Notes under the pieces: model-generated
What the model saw: the letters and a program-made list of their open reading frames with translations, nothing else
Told to the model about the DNA's origin: nothing
Database searches by the model: none
From: Forficula auricularia
Lineage: Eukaryota; Arthropoda; Insecta; Dermaptera; Forficulidae
Assembly (NCBI GenBank): GCA_024734495.1
Contig: JALMQS010000073.1
Span: forward strand, 1,878,674-1,942,673
DNA length: 64,000 nt
Reading direction: 5' to 3'
Program-made: the position numbers and the translations under genes
In this document: piece after piece, positions 45,160 to 54,891 of the stretch
How positions within the stretch are numbered: the first letter of the stretch is position 1
How the letters are laid out: each line of letters starts with the position of its first letter

Positions 45160-45700
45160 TTTAAAAAATTATTTAACTTTCTTTAAAAATCCTGAAATGA
45201 GAGCTACCCTTTGTATTACTTCATCATTATTGGAGTCGTCCAAAAATTTAATATTTAGTAGAGAAATAAAAAAAATATTATATTCGAGCTCTGTATATAC
45301 TATAATATACTTTTAGAATAAATTAAAATTTCTTGAAAAGTAAAACTTTATTTTCTTAAAAAAATCCTAAAATGAGAGGTAAGGGAGGGGCCCTATGTAT
45401 AACTTTAGAATTTTTGGAGTCGTTCAAAAATTTAATTTTTAGAAAAATAAATATATTATTATATTCGAGCTCTGTATATAATATATTAATAGAATAAATT
45501 AAAATTTCTTTAAAAGGAAAACTTTATTTTCTTAAAAAAAATCGTAAAATGAGAGGTAAGGGGGGACCCTTTGTATCACTTCATCATTTTTAGAGTGGTT
45601 CAAAAATTTAAGTTTTAGTAGAGATATAAAAATAAAATATTATATTCGAGCTCTGTATATAATATACTATTAGAATAAATTAAAATTTCTTTAAAAGTAA
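45160..45700. repeat. ~180-bp tandem array, three units
   Basis: ATATTCGAGCTCTGTATATA recurs at about 45283, 45463 and 45645 (spacing about 180-182), each with a nearby AATTAAAATTTCTT and AAAATGAGAG segment. Confidence 0.75.
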
Positions 45701-45714
45701 AACTTTATACATAA

Positions 45715-45985
45715 TCAGTGGGAGCACAGAAGACTAAAAATGCATAAACTAATCACTCAAAATGGGGGGAGGGGGGTTGTGTCAAAAAAATGAAAATATA
45801 GGCCCTTATACCAAACTCAACCAAATTTTGTATGCATAATCAGTGGGCCCACAGAAGTCTAAAAATACAAAAACTAAACCCCCCTTACATGATTATAAAT
45901 AATTTTATTAAATATTATATACTTATAAGTGAGGGGCCAGGTTGTATGGTAAAGTCAAGTGGAAGAACGTGTCAGTTTATTTTTA
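45715..45985 (-). mobile_element. TTTACCATACA-family MITE fragment
   Basis: Contains CATAATCAGTGGGCCCACAGAAG and the family head in reverse, ending ATGGTAAAGTCAAGTGG. It forms the outer edge of the left arm of the following palindrome. Confidence 0.55.
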
Positions 45986-46633
45986 TAAATCTTGATATAA
46001 ATTAATTAAAAAATTAATATAATTATTGAAATAGTCTTATAATCTAATTACATATATTGCGGGCCGGACGGGCCCGGCTCGTGACTTTGTGTTTTTGAAA
46101 AAGCTTGGGTGCTCTAGCGTTAAAACGAAGAGGTGAATCGCTATTGGAATTAGGTGTACACGTCTTTGGAATCATGGGGAATTATTTTGGAATTCATTAG
46201 ATAATGCCCCTACATCTGATGGTCCTTCTACTTGGAAATGAAAGTGGAAGTGGAAGTAGTTGTACACGATATTCGGTCGCGATTCACTTCCCGGGTCAAA
46301 ATATCTACCCTAAGGAGCCCATTAGCGGATCACTCTATTTGCTTACCTCCTTCTCTCTCTTCCATTATCTAATTAATTCCAAAATAATTCCACATAATTC
46401 CAAAGACGTGTGCACCTAATTCCAATAGCGGTTCACCCTTCGTTTTAACCCTAGAATACTCAAGTTTTTTCACAAACACAAAGTCATGAGCCGGGCCTGT
46501 CCGTCCCGCAATATGTGTAATTAGTTTATAACACTATTTCAATAATTATGTTAATTTTTTTATTAATTTATATCAAGATTTATAAAAATAAACTGACGCG
46601 TTCTGATGTGGCCATCCACTTGACTTTACCATA
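45945..46633. repeat. Long palindrome with a MITE half in each arm
   Basis: Arms of about 265 bp (45945-46207 and 46362-46633) are inverted copies, each from the TTTACCATACA family head through GGGCCGGACGGGCCCGG-type sequence and a GTTTTAACG junction into a CGAAGGGTGAACCGC MITE end. The left arm lacks about 11 bases (ATGGCCACATC). The centre of about 155 bp is unique. Confidence 0.7.
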
Positions 46634-46639
46634 AGGAAC

Positions 46640-46895
46640 AGAAAGAAAAAATAGGAATATAATTAACAATTACAAGAGTAAAATAAAATACAAACAAAAA
46701 TTACAGAAATTATCATTGGCAGACCGCATCACTAATTGTATGCGAAATTGGAGACTTAATTATTTAATATTAGGATCCAATATATGATATAAAGTTAAAA
46801 TAGATAAATTTTATTCAGAAATTCACCATATCCTGCCATTCCCAATCAATAAATGAAATAATTATGTATAAGCTTACAATCATAATATCTACACT
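46640..46895. other. No gene recognised
   Basis: AT-rich; nothing supported. Confidence 0.4.
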
Positions 46896-46903
46896 GTTTT
46901 CCC

Positions 46904-47233
46904 CGAGGGGTGAACCGCGACTTAATATGTTCCCTCATGGCGACACCTGTCCATCGCATGTAGGACAGGTTGAACCGTGCGTTTGTCCTTTATGGGCAAA
47001 ACGGGCGAACAATTTTTTTTTTTACTTCCACTTGTACTTCCAAATATTTCCATGTAATTCCAAATATTTCCAAGTGCTTCCAAATATTTCCAACCACTTC
47101 CAATTATTTCCAAGTGCTTCCATATATTCCCAAGTACTTTCAAATATTTCCAAGTACTTCCAAATATTTCCAAGTACTTCCAAAATACTTCCAAAGTGGT
47201 GTACATCTACTTCCAATCGCGAATAACCCCTCG
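46904..47233. mobile_element. MITE with phased 10-bp GGAA minisatellite
   Basis: Ends CGAGGGGTGAACCGCGA and, inverted, CGAGGGGTTATTCGCGA; flanks GTTTTCCC and GTTTCCCC match at 7 of 8. A GC-richer block of about 85 bp (about 46930-47015) not seen in other members lies at the left. Long frames on both strands translate the tandem. Confidence 0.75.
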
Positions 47234-48124
47234 GTTTCCCCTTTCTTTTTACGATTTTTCAAAATAATCTTGATTTTAAACAGAATTTTTTTACAGGCTC
47301 GCATATGATATAGATGCGAGAAGGAATTGCCTTATATCAGGCCTGGCCAACCTAAATTGCACCAGTGGCCGCAACGATGTCCTAAAAATTTCCAAGGGCC
47401 ACAAACATATAAGAATAATTTTAATTTTTTTTAAATTTTGAGATCTGGCTTTTCAACGGATTTCATATTTAGTCATTTTAATTGGAAGTGAATGCAAAGG
47501 TACACTGAAAGTGTTCAATCAAATGTGAAAAAACAATACTACAACGAGATAGGAAAAGGAAACATGAATTGAATGACGCAACAAAAAATATACGTATTTG
47601 TTTGATAAAAACCATAATTAAAAATCGTTTTAATTATCAAAATTTTTTTTTTTTTTTTAATATTTTTATTTTAATGATATTCAAAAACTTAATAAGGTTT
47701 TAATATTTAACGCCTAATGATGCAACCCGCAATTCAGAGCGTTCGATTTGAATGCATAACCTAGAAGACACAGGCGAAGCTCTATCTTAATAGTTTTAAC
47801 TATCAAAATTATTAGTCATGTCACATACACTGAACAATATTTCGAGTCTTATTTTAAAACAACAAAAAATATCAATGGCTATTTTTCTTTCAGTGTGATT
47901 TTTGCATTTCATTTCGCCTATTTTTAAATCAATTTATCTTTATTATTATATAATTAAAGTTTTGAGCATCTTTTTTTTGAAAATAGTTGGTAATTTTTTC
48001 AAAAAATCAGCTCGGGTTCAGATTAACCAAGATGTATTTTTTAAAAGAAAGAATTCCATCGATCTTTTTCGGACAAATTCTAAGATTTTAGTAGAAATAT
48101 TATTAAATTGCGATATCAGAGGGG

Positions 48125-48195
48125 ATGAATCCCCCCAGGAGTCGAACCTGAGAACTAACACTCTATCCGGGCAGTTAGCTCACAACCTCGAGACA
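48125..48195 (-). repeat. tRNA-derived SINE fragment
   Basis: Minus strand reads TTGTGAGCTAACTGCCCGGA (A-box side) and AGGTTCGACTCCTGGGGG (B-box). Confidence 0.4.
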
Positions 48196-48394
48196 AAAAC
48201 CTATATGCAATATATGATATAAGCACAGAAATTTTTCACTCCATTCTTCTAGAATGGAAATTAAAAAATTTAGCTTAAAATGAAAAAAAAGTTTTTCATT
48301 AAGTCCTCTTATTTAAATGTATAATTAAAGTTTTGAGCATCTTTTTTATTTTTTTATTATTATAATATATTTTTATTATTATTATTAATTTGAA

Positions 48395-48612
48395 AGTTTA
48401 TATTAGGAAAATAAGGACAAGTTTTTTGTCTGACTTTTTTATTTATATAGTTATACTTTTGTAAATTCATATCAATAATGTTCTTATAATTGTAGAAGCC
48501 CTGAAGAAGTCGGCAAAGTCGACGAAACGTTGGTGGATAAAAAAAATAAAAAAGTCACACAAAAAACTTCTCCTTATTTTCCTAATATAAACTTTCAAAT
48601 TAATACAAATTA
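48395..48612. mobile_element. Hammerhead foldback nested in hAT
   Basis: Arms AAAGTTTATATTAGGAAAAT and its inverse, as in 39239-39459. Only the right arm keeps a hammerhead; the left lost it. The target duplication is hidden in an (ATA) repeat. Confidence 0.65.
48497..48534 (+). ncRNA. Hammerhead ribozyme motif
   Basis: GCC, CTGAAGA (from 48501), extra A, GTCG/CGAC helix II, GAAA, ACGT, T, GGT. Helix I is GCC/GGT with one G-U wobble. Confidence 0.6.
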
Positions 48613-48922
48613 TAGAAGGAAATGATAATAATAATAATTATTATTTTTTATATTATTCTTTCTGCATTTATAAGGAACGCTATTTCTTTTAATTAATTTA
48701 ATGCGATTTAAAATACATTCTAAAATACCCCATTAAAAAAAACACACAATTCGTACGTCATATGAGCGCGGGCCGCACATAAATAAGGACGCCAAGGACC
48801 GCGGGTTGGCCAGTCCTGCCTTATATATAGGCCTGGATTGATCGACAACTGTTATTATATACAGTTAAACAAGTGTGTAACCTGTAACTAGAATCTATGC
48901 GTAAGTGAAAGCTTGTTGAAAA

Positions 48923-49259
48923 TAAAGTAAAGAAAATATTTGAACTTTTTAAAATTTGGGGGGTTTAAAGGCACATCGACTGCTAAGGTCATTAGCGTTT
49001 AAAATTTTAAATATAAAATACTAGGTAGGTTTCATATAAACTTGTTTAGCACGACTCTCCTCGTTGTCTTTTGTGGCCTTCTGAAGATGGGCTTATACCC
49101 TGAAATATAGTATATAGAGTCGTGCTAAACAAGCATCTGATCTTTTATTTATGTGAAACCTACCTAGTATTTTATATTTAAAATTTTAAAAAGTTTCTAA
49201 AAATTTTCTTTACTTTAATTATTATGTTTCACCAAGAACCTACACCATTCTCCCTTAAC
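48923..49259. mobile_element. Foldback retroelement with hammerhead (subfamily 2)
   Basis: Arms about 49009-49055 and 49102-49190 surround a motif. Perfect 14-bp duplication AAGCTTGTTGAAAA at 48909-48922 and 49260-49273. The ends (TAAAGTAAAGAAAAT and its relative, and GGTTCTTGGTGAAAC) recur at 50.08-51.2 and 53.66-54.34 kb. Confidence 0.75.
49078..49122 (+). ncRNA. Hammerhead ribozyme motif
   Basis: CTT, CTGAAGA (from 49081), extra T, helix II GGG/CCT (one G-U), GAAA, then an AT-rich helix III and GAG. CTT/GAG gives helix I with one U-G wobble. Confidence 0.5.
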
Positions 49260-49273
49260 AAGCTTGTTGAAAA

Positions 49274-50080
49274 ATTAAATGTGTGCCTCACTGGAGAGAT
49301 TCTCGAGAAACAAATTTCGTATCATGAAGTAGATTATTTTTGACCTCGTAATATTAAAATGCACGAACATATATCTCTACATTTAGGTAGAATGGCAAAA
49401 ATTATGCCGGAAACCAGAAATAAAACTGGGGAGAGCAGAACTGACCTGCCACTCCCCGCTGTTGCAAAGCCAATTCATTTCAAACAACACGACTAAAATG
49501 ATATCATTATTAACGTATTGCATTTAGGTCCGCATGCGGCCAGCTAATGTCCGGCTGTTTTCATTTACCAATTAAAATAAATTGCCCTCAACCGGGCTGA
49601 CTATGGCAATGGTCGCGCACATATATATTAATTTGAACACGGAAGGGGTAATCCAATTGTGTACAGAAAGGGCTTCTAGAATCAGTTTCAGGTTCCAGGA
49701 GCTGAGGACGAGAACATTTCGAGGGGAGAAGCTGGCGATAGTCGCACCTCTGCTTGGCTAAATATTTGTTTAAAGGATCAGTCGGTGAGTTAGGTCAATA
49801 GTCAGGTGAAAAAAATAGAGTGTGCTCTGCTGATGAAAAATTAGCAGCATTCGTTTATTAACTTTTATCTAGAAATTTAAATACCCAGAAGCAATTTTTT
49901 TTATTACATGTTTTTTTTAGTATAATAAATTTTTGATTGGAAAATATTATTTATTGGCTAATAAGTTATTTTACAATTTTTGTTTAGTCTTATATGATGA
50001 ATTCAAGGCCACACCCCTTTGTTGAAACAAACTTTCGCCTGTGGGATAGATATTTGGCCTCAAGCTTCAACATATCAAGA
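49274..50080. other. Unique stretch; GC-richer at 49380-49800
   Basis: The block about 49380-49800 is less AT-rich and unrepeated here, including GTCCGCATGCGGCCAGC and TTGAACACGGAAGGGG. No ORF. Candidate conserved regulatory DNA. Confidence 0.3.
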
Positions 50081-50232
50081 TATTTTGTTAAGGAAAAATG
50101 ATGTGGGTTCTTGCTACAACATTTTCAATAAAGTAAAGAAAATTTGGAAAAATTTAAGAAACTTTTTAAAATTTAAAATATTAGATAGGTTTTACAAAAA
50201 TAAAAGATAAGATGCTTGACGACTCCTCTTCG

Positions 50233-50275
50233 AACTCCTGAAGATGGGCTTATACCCCGAAATATATATAGAGTC
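50233..50275 (+). ncRNA. Hammerhead ribozyme motif
   Basis: ACTC, CTGAAGA (50238-50244), extra T, helix II GGG/CCC, GAAA, helix III ATATATAT, A as predicted cleavage base (after 50270), GAGT. ACTC/GAGT pair perfectly as helix I. Confidence 0.65.
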
Positions 50276-50306
50276 GTGCTAAACAAGCATCTTATCTTTT
50301 ATTTTT

Positions 50307-51110
50307 AACCGACTTCAAAAAAAGGAGGAGGTTCTCTATTCGACTGATTTTTTTTTCTTTGTTACCTCATATCTCCGTAAATTGTGAACCGATTTTGAAA
50401 TTTTTTTTCATTGGGTTCAGCCTAGCTTCCGATTGGTCCCGTTTTTTTCATTGGTATTAGACCCTTTTTGTTGGGTTTGTTCAGGCCTAACTTCTTTGTT
50501 TATGAACCGATTTCGATGATTCTTTTTTTATTGGAAAAGGGGTATCTTAGGGATGGTGCCATATTAATTTGGTTAAGTTCTGATGATATTCAACGACGAA
50601 ATAACGTAAAACTCAAATTCTTATGATCAAATAATCGAAATTATCATAAAAAAATCTTATAACCACTATTAATAACATCACTAAAAAGAGAAAAATAAAA
50701 GTAATTTTTATAAAAAAAAAATAAAACCGACTTCAAAAAACTTAAATGCAACAAATAAAATAATAATAACTTAAAAATCAAATAAAATACACTAAAAGAA
50801 ATAAAATAATTATCTTATTTAGTTACAACTAAACGATGAAATATTAACATGAAATTACTTTTTGAAGTCGGTGCGAAACATATACATTTTAAGAATCGCA
50901 CTTGACGGATCTTACTTAGTACGTTTGGCGGGTACGCTCGCTTATAGGTATAGTTTGTTTGGCACCGACTTCGAAAAGTAATTTCATGTAAATATTTCGT
51001 AGTTTAGTTGTAACTAAATAAGATAATTATTTTATACCTTTTAGTGTATTCTATTTGATTTTTAAGTTATTATTATTTTATTTGACATTTAAATTTTTGA
51101 AGTCGGTTTT
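50307..51110 (-). mobile_element. ACCGACTTC-family element, copy 3
   Basis: Begins AACCGACTTCAAAAAAAGGA and ends TTTTTGAAGTCGGTTTTTT. The internal foldback lies at about 50725-51100. Orientation is opposite to the copies at 18272 and 54892. Confidence 0.7.
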
Positions 51111-51200
51111 TTATTTTTTTATAAAAATATTTTTTGTAAAACCTACCTAGTATTTTAAATTTTAAATTTTAAAAAGTTTCTTAAATTTTTCAAAATTTTC

Positions 51201-51590
51201 TTTAAGCCCTAGCCCAGAATATAAAATCTGGTTGCCCCTCTGCTTGCCTCTTCTTCTTTACTAGCAGAATCAGCATAAAATCGCAGTGCCCATGCAAAAT
51301 ATATAAGAAAAAAAGACCCTACCAGTGTCAACAAATACCAACTAAAGATAATTCTCATATCTTTTGAGATTCAAAACTTAATTGAGGACACAATAGAACA
51401 TTAAAAACTAAATGATCTAGCGATGTTTATATAATACATCAAGAATTAAGGATTTATCCGGACGAAGATCTAATTGGACTGGCGAAATCACCTCGTTGAT
51501 TGGAAATTAATTAATAACATTTAGTGAAAGTGGTGTAGGCTTATAGTGAAATATATTTAAAAAAATTATAAAGGGCTGGAATTAGTGGTG
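51201..51590. other. No gene recognised
   Basis: AT-rich; no supported feature. Confidence 0.4.
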
Positions 51591-51735
51591 TTTCACAAAA
51601 TAAAAATTGAAATAAAGTTTGAGTTTAATGGATAGTCTATATATATTTCGGGTTTTTAGCCCATCATCAGGAGTTTATACAAAAGACCCGAAATATATAT
51701 AGAGTATCCATTAAACTCAAACTGAAATTAATTAG
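51591..51735. mobile_element. Short hammerhead foldback
   Basis: Inverted arms around TTTGAGTTTAATGGATA and its inverse TATCCATTAAACTCAAA. The minus-strand motif is intact; the plus-strand arm has only the ACCCGAAATATATATAGAGT half. Confidence 0.6.
51634..51676 (-). ncRNA. Hammerhead ribozyme motif
   Basis: CTC, CTGATGA, extra T, helix II GGG/CCC, GAAA, ATATATAT, A, GAC. Helix I CTC/GAC has two pairs and a mismatch. Confidence 0.5.
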
Positions 51736-51929
51736 ATTAATGCTGTAATTAGACAATATCGTTAGTTAGTTTTATGTTAAACTTAATCAATATTTTTCTA
51801 AGGAAAAATTAGTCCTTACATTGCTTTTTTGTTTGTTTTTGTTTTGTATTGGCCTTCGGAAACTAAAGCCTATTTTGAGTCATCTTAGTTGTGTGTGAAA
51901 GTAAATTGGTGTACGGATCTGATTATAGC

Positions 51930-52200
51930 TGGTAAAATATTTGCAGCGAGCCGGGCTTGAGCCCGCACTAGCTTGATTCAAAAGCAAGCTCTCTAATCAC
52001 TCAGCCAACTTTTGTTGTCTAACTTCTATGCGCGAAAATAAACATTTCCTTAACATTCTATTTGGTTCGATACCCTGAAGATCTGACAGGCTGTCCATAG
52101 TGGGCGTCTCAGTCGCATCCGAACAGTCTTGGAATTAGCACATCCTCTGTGGCGAAATCTGAAGCAAGGAAAATTGGTTTCTTATTCATGAACAAAAGGG
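51930..52200. repeat. SINE fragment followed by LINE fragment
   Basis: About 51940-52012, read minus, is a tRNA-like TTGGCTGAGTGATTAGAG (A-box) and GGCTCAAGCCC (B-box). About 52016-52195 matches the 5' part of the LINE fragment at 10754 (GCGAAAATAAACATTTCC through AAGGAAAATTGGTTTCTTAT), with KLVSYS-type RT thumb reading. Confidence 0.55.
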
Positions 52201-52296
52201 TTGTTTAAGGAAAAATGTAATCAAGTAATTCCGTCATATAATATAATACCGAGTAACAAATGGTTTCAAAGATTAAATTTAACATAACATTTATAG

Positions 52297-53133
52297 CAGT
52301 GGCGTGAGGTCCATGAATGCTGTGGATGCGGCGCATCCCTAAAATTTCAAACATTTAGAGTATTTTCATAAATATATAAGGTCAACTTCAAAATTTCAGG
52401 AGGATCTTTAAATTTTAAAATTATTATCCATTATTTCAAATATTTCTATAAAAAATATTTTTTTATTTTGAAAAGAATATTGGTTTTCGAAATGTAATAA
52501 AATTGTTGGATAGTTTCAAGGGGAAATTAAAATGAATGATTTTTCGAAAAGAGCTGCTGATAGGTTTGAAGTCCCTGTCTGGTAGATATATTCTCCAGTT
52601 CAAGCTTGTCAAAAACAAGTACGAGTTTTAGTCGAATAAAAATTGTTCTCGCTGAGGAACTATTAAAATAGTAATAATACAAAAAAGGAATAAATAAAGA
52701 TGATTCGAGAATTTTCGGACTAATCCATTTCTAAGAACTCTCTATATATAAGATCGGAAATAACTATAGTGATATAGACAAGTCATAGCTTGCTTATAGC
52801 AATACAATTAGGAGAAATTTAAGATTTTCTTATTGGACATTCATTGTGCAAGATGGTCGATTTCCATCTCAGGGACTGTGGAGTTTAAGTCACAAGAATT
52901 AATTTCTGACTCCTACCCTCATTCATACAAAGCAGTATCCGTTTGGGGCGAAGGTCCCAAAATATATTTATAAAAAATCTAATGTGTAAATTTGAAAAAT
53001 AACGAAAATGATGCCGTATTCGATGAAATTTGCAAAAAAAAAAAAAAAAACAAAGATTAAAATAAAATTTCAAAAAATGAAGGGTACTTTTTTGGACAGC
53101 CTCTCCTGGTTGAAAAGTCACCAACCGCCACTG
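52297..53133. mobile_element. hAT-like element (CAGTGGCG ends)
   Basis: Ends CAGTGGCGTGAGG and, inverted, CAGTGGCGGTTGG. Flanking octamers match at about 5 of 8. The minus-strand 79-codon frame (52885-53124) has no transposase motif. Confidence 0.6.
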
Positions 53134-53655
53134 ATATATACCATTTAGCTATTTAAGAAAAATACGGCGGAATCAGGGTCTCCATAATATGACGGGGCCT
53201 GGCCCCCCTCCCTCCTCCCCCTTCATTGGGGTTCTTCATAAATCACTAAAAAACTAAATTTCACAAAGGCTCATTAAGTTTCTGAAATTACCAACTTTAA
53301 AAAGAAAATATTCATTTGATGAATTTGTTGTGAAAAGTTGGAAAATTACTTAGCTTTTAACCCCCTGATACAAATGTATCTCCTCTGGCGGGAAAGCCAA
53401 TCAAAGCACTTCTTACACTTTAACGGTTATCCGTTTTTGTTTTTAATCAAAAGTTAACGCGTTTCCTTTTGACCGAATCGGAAAGATCGAAAGCCGCAGA
53501 GCGGGAAAAGTGAGCTGAGCAATCTACTCACTCGCTCTCAAAACGGTTACTTACCATTTCAATCTCTTTTTAAAGATTTATAAAAATATATGAAATATTT
53601 GTCTATTCACACTTGTTCTCAAATACAATAATTTTTCTATAATGGAAATTTAAGA
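53134..53655. other. No gene; GC-richer block at 53390-53570
   Basis: The block has TAACGGTTATCCGTT and GAAAACGGTTAC-type strings and a roughly even base mix. It is unrepeated in the window. Confidence 0.3.
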
Positions 53656-54345
53656 AAAGTTTCTAGTTACAATAAAGATTTTGTTAAGGGGGAATGGTGT
53701 GGGTTCTTGGTGAAATATATTTAAATAAAGTAAAGACATGTAATGCTCATTCCGATAGGGGGCGCTGAGGTCGTCAGTGTGTTGGTTTTTCGACTGGAGT
53801 GTACATGGAATCTATATAAGCCTGACCGACACGTGATTGGCTCAGTTAACCTATAATCGGAGTGCCTGTTCATACTTGAGAACGAACGCAGAATAAGTCC
53901 ACCAAAACGCAGTAGTTATATTGTGTTATTTGTTCGTGTTTAATAAATAATTATAATTAATTATGTGTGATTTAAATAAAAATTCAAACTTTAATCAAAT
54001 TAATCACAAAAATAAAAGCTTCAACAGCTTCATTATTAATAAAGTAAAGAAACTTTTGAAAATTTAAAAATTTAAAATTCTAAAGAAGGTTTCAAAAAAA
54101 ATAAAAGATAAGATGCTTGTTTAGCATGACTCTATATAAAATATATTTCGGGGTATGAGACCATCTTCAGTTCACAGAGAAAAAATTGTTTTTTAAGATA
54201 GGCTCATACCTCGAAATATATATAGAATCATGCTAAACAAGTATCTTATCTTTATTTCTTTGTGAAACTTACTTAGAATTTTATATTTTTATATTTTCAA
54301 AAGTTTCTTAAATTTTTAAAATTTTCTTTACTTTACAATAAAGAT
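53656..54345. mobile_element. Hammerhead foldback (subfamily 2) with an insert
   Basis: Left head TTGTTAAGGGGGAATGGTGT, then the 53739-54032 insert, then arms with two decayed hammerheads: minus about 54128-54174 and plus about 54200-54235, the latter with TTTAAGATAGG in place of CTGAAGATGG. AATAAAGTAAAG occurs on both sides of the insert. Confidence 0.6.
53739..54032 (+). promoter_or_regulatory. Pol II-type core promoter block; possible solo LTR
   Basis: Starts TGTAATGCTCATTCC and has a GC-richer GGGGGCGCTGAGGTCG stretch, a TATA box (CTATATAAG at about 53813-53821) and, about 30 bases later, an arthropod-type initiator, TCAGTT (about 53840). AATAAA signals follow at about 53941 and 53979. 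TATA, Inr and poly(A) signal within about 290 bp of a TG start suit a solo LTR. However, no matching TG...CA target duplication of 4-6 bp is found. The 12-bp AATAAAGTAAAG flanks would instead suggest a target-primed insertion. Confidence 0.4.
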
Positions 54346-54890
54346 TAATTGGGCATTGAAGAAAAAGGGTAGGTATCAGATTTAAAAAAATATTTAATAA
54401 TTGAAAAAAAGAGATATAATCGTAAAATTTATAACAAAGAATGCAACTCCCAGTATTACTCTTTAAAAGTATTTCTATTTTTTTTTAATATTATCACAAA
54501 TTTTTTTCCAATATCAAATAATAATTATAATATTAATTTAGCATTTTATTGAGAGAAGCAATTAAAAAACTCAAGTGAAACTTTTAAACTAATTTCAAAT
54601 AATACAATATGCTAACTATTATCATTTGACCGGATATATGGATACATGGAGGGTAGTGGCCAGCCCAGTTCGATTCGAGGGGCCGTGCTTAGAAGATTAT
54701 AAGTAGCGCATTTCATCAGCTATTTTTTTTACTCCCCTATGCAAAGCAGATCCTACCCTTGTCCTTATTTACAAACACCGAAATTGCTGTAAGAATTTAG
54801 AAATCTGCTTAATTTGTATGGGCCATCTGAACGCGTATGTGAAAAAAATTGGTAGATGGTATTATAAATAATTTTTATAAAAAAAAATAA
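54346..54890. other. No gene recognised
   Basis: AT-rich; GTTCGATTCGAGGGGCC at about 54668 may be SINE debris. Confidence 0.4.
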
Positions 54891-54891
54891 T

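Larger units (their letters stand above)
47338..48818. mobile_element. Large non-autonomous hAT element
   Basis: Ends CAGGCCTGGCCAACCT and, inverted, CAGGACTGGCCAACCCGC. A perfect 8-bp duplication, CCTTATAT, lies at 47330-47337 and 48819-48826. Contains SINE debris (about 48125-48190) and a hammerhead foldback (about 48395-48610). The 106-codon frame at 47902-48222 has no transposase motif. Confidence 0.85.
50081..51200. mobile_element. Hammerhead foldback (subfamily 2), split by an ACCGACTTC element
   Basis: Left part (to about 50306) has the AAGATAAGATGCTTG arm, the hammerhead and the inverse arm; the right part (from about 51110) continues with AAAACCTACCTAGTATTTTA. The insert is 50307-51110. 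Confidence 0.65.

Noticed and set aside
47902..48222. Transposase in the 47.3-48.8 kb hAT element
   Set aside because: The 106-codon frame has no hAT motifs and partly translates SINE debris.
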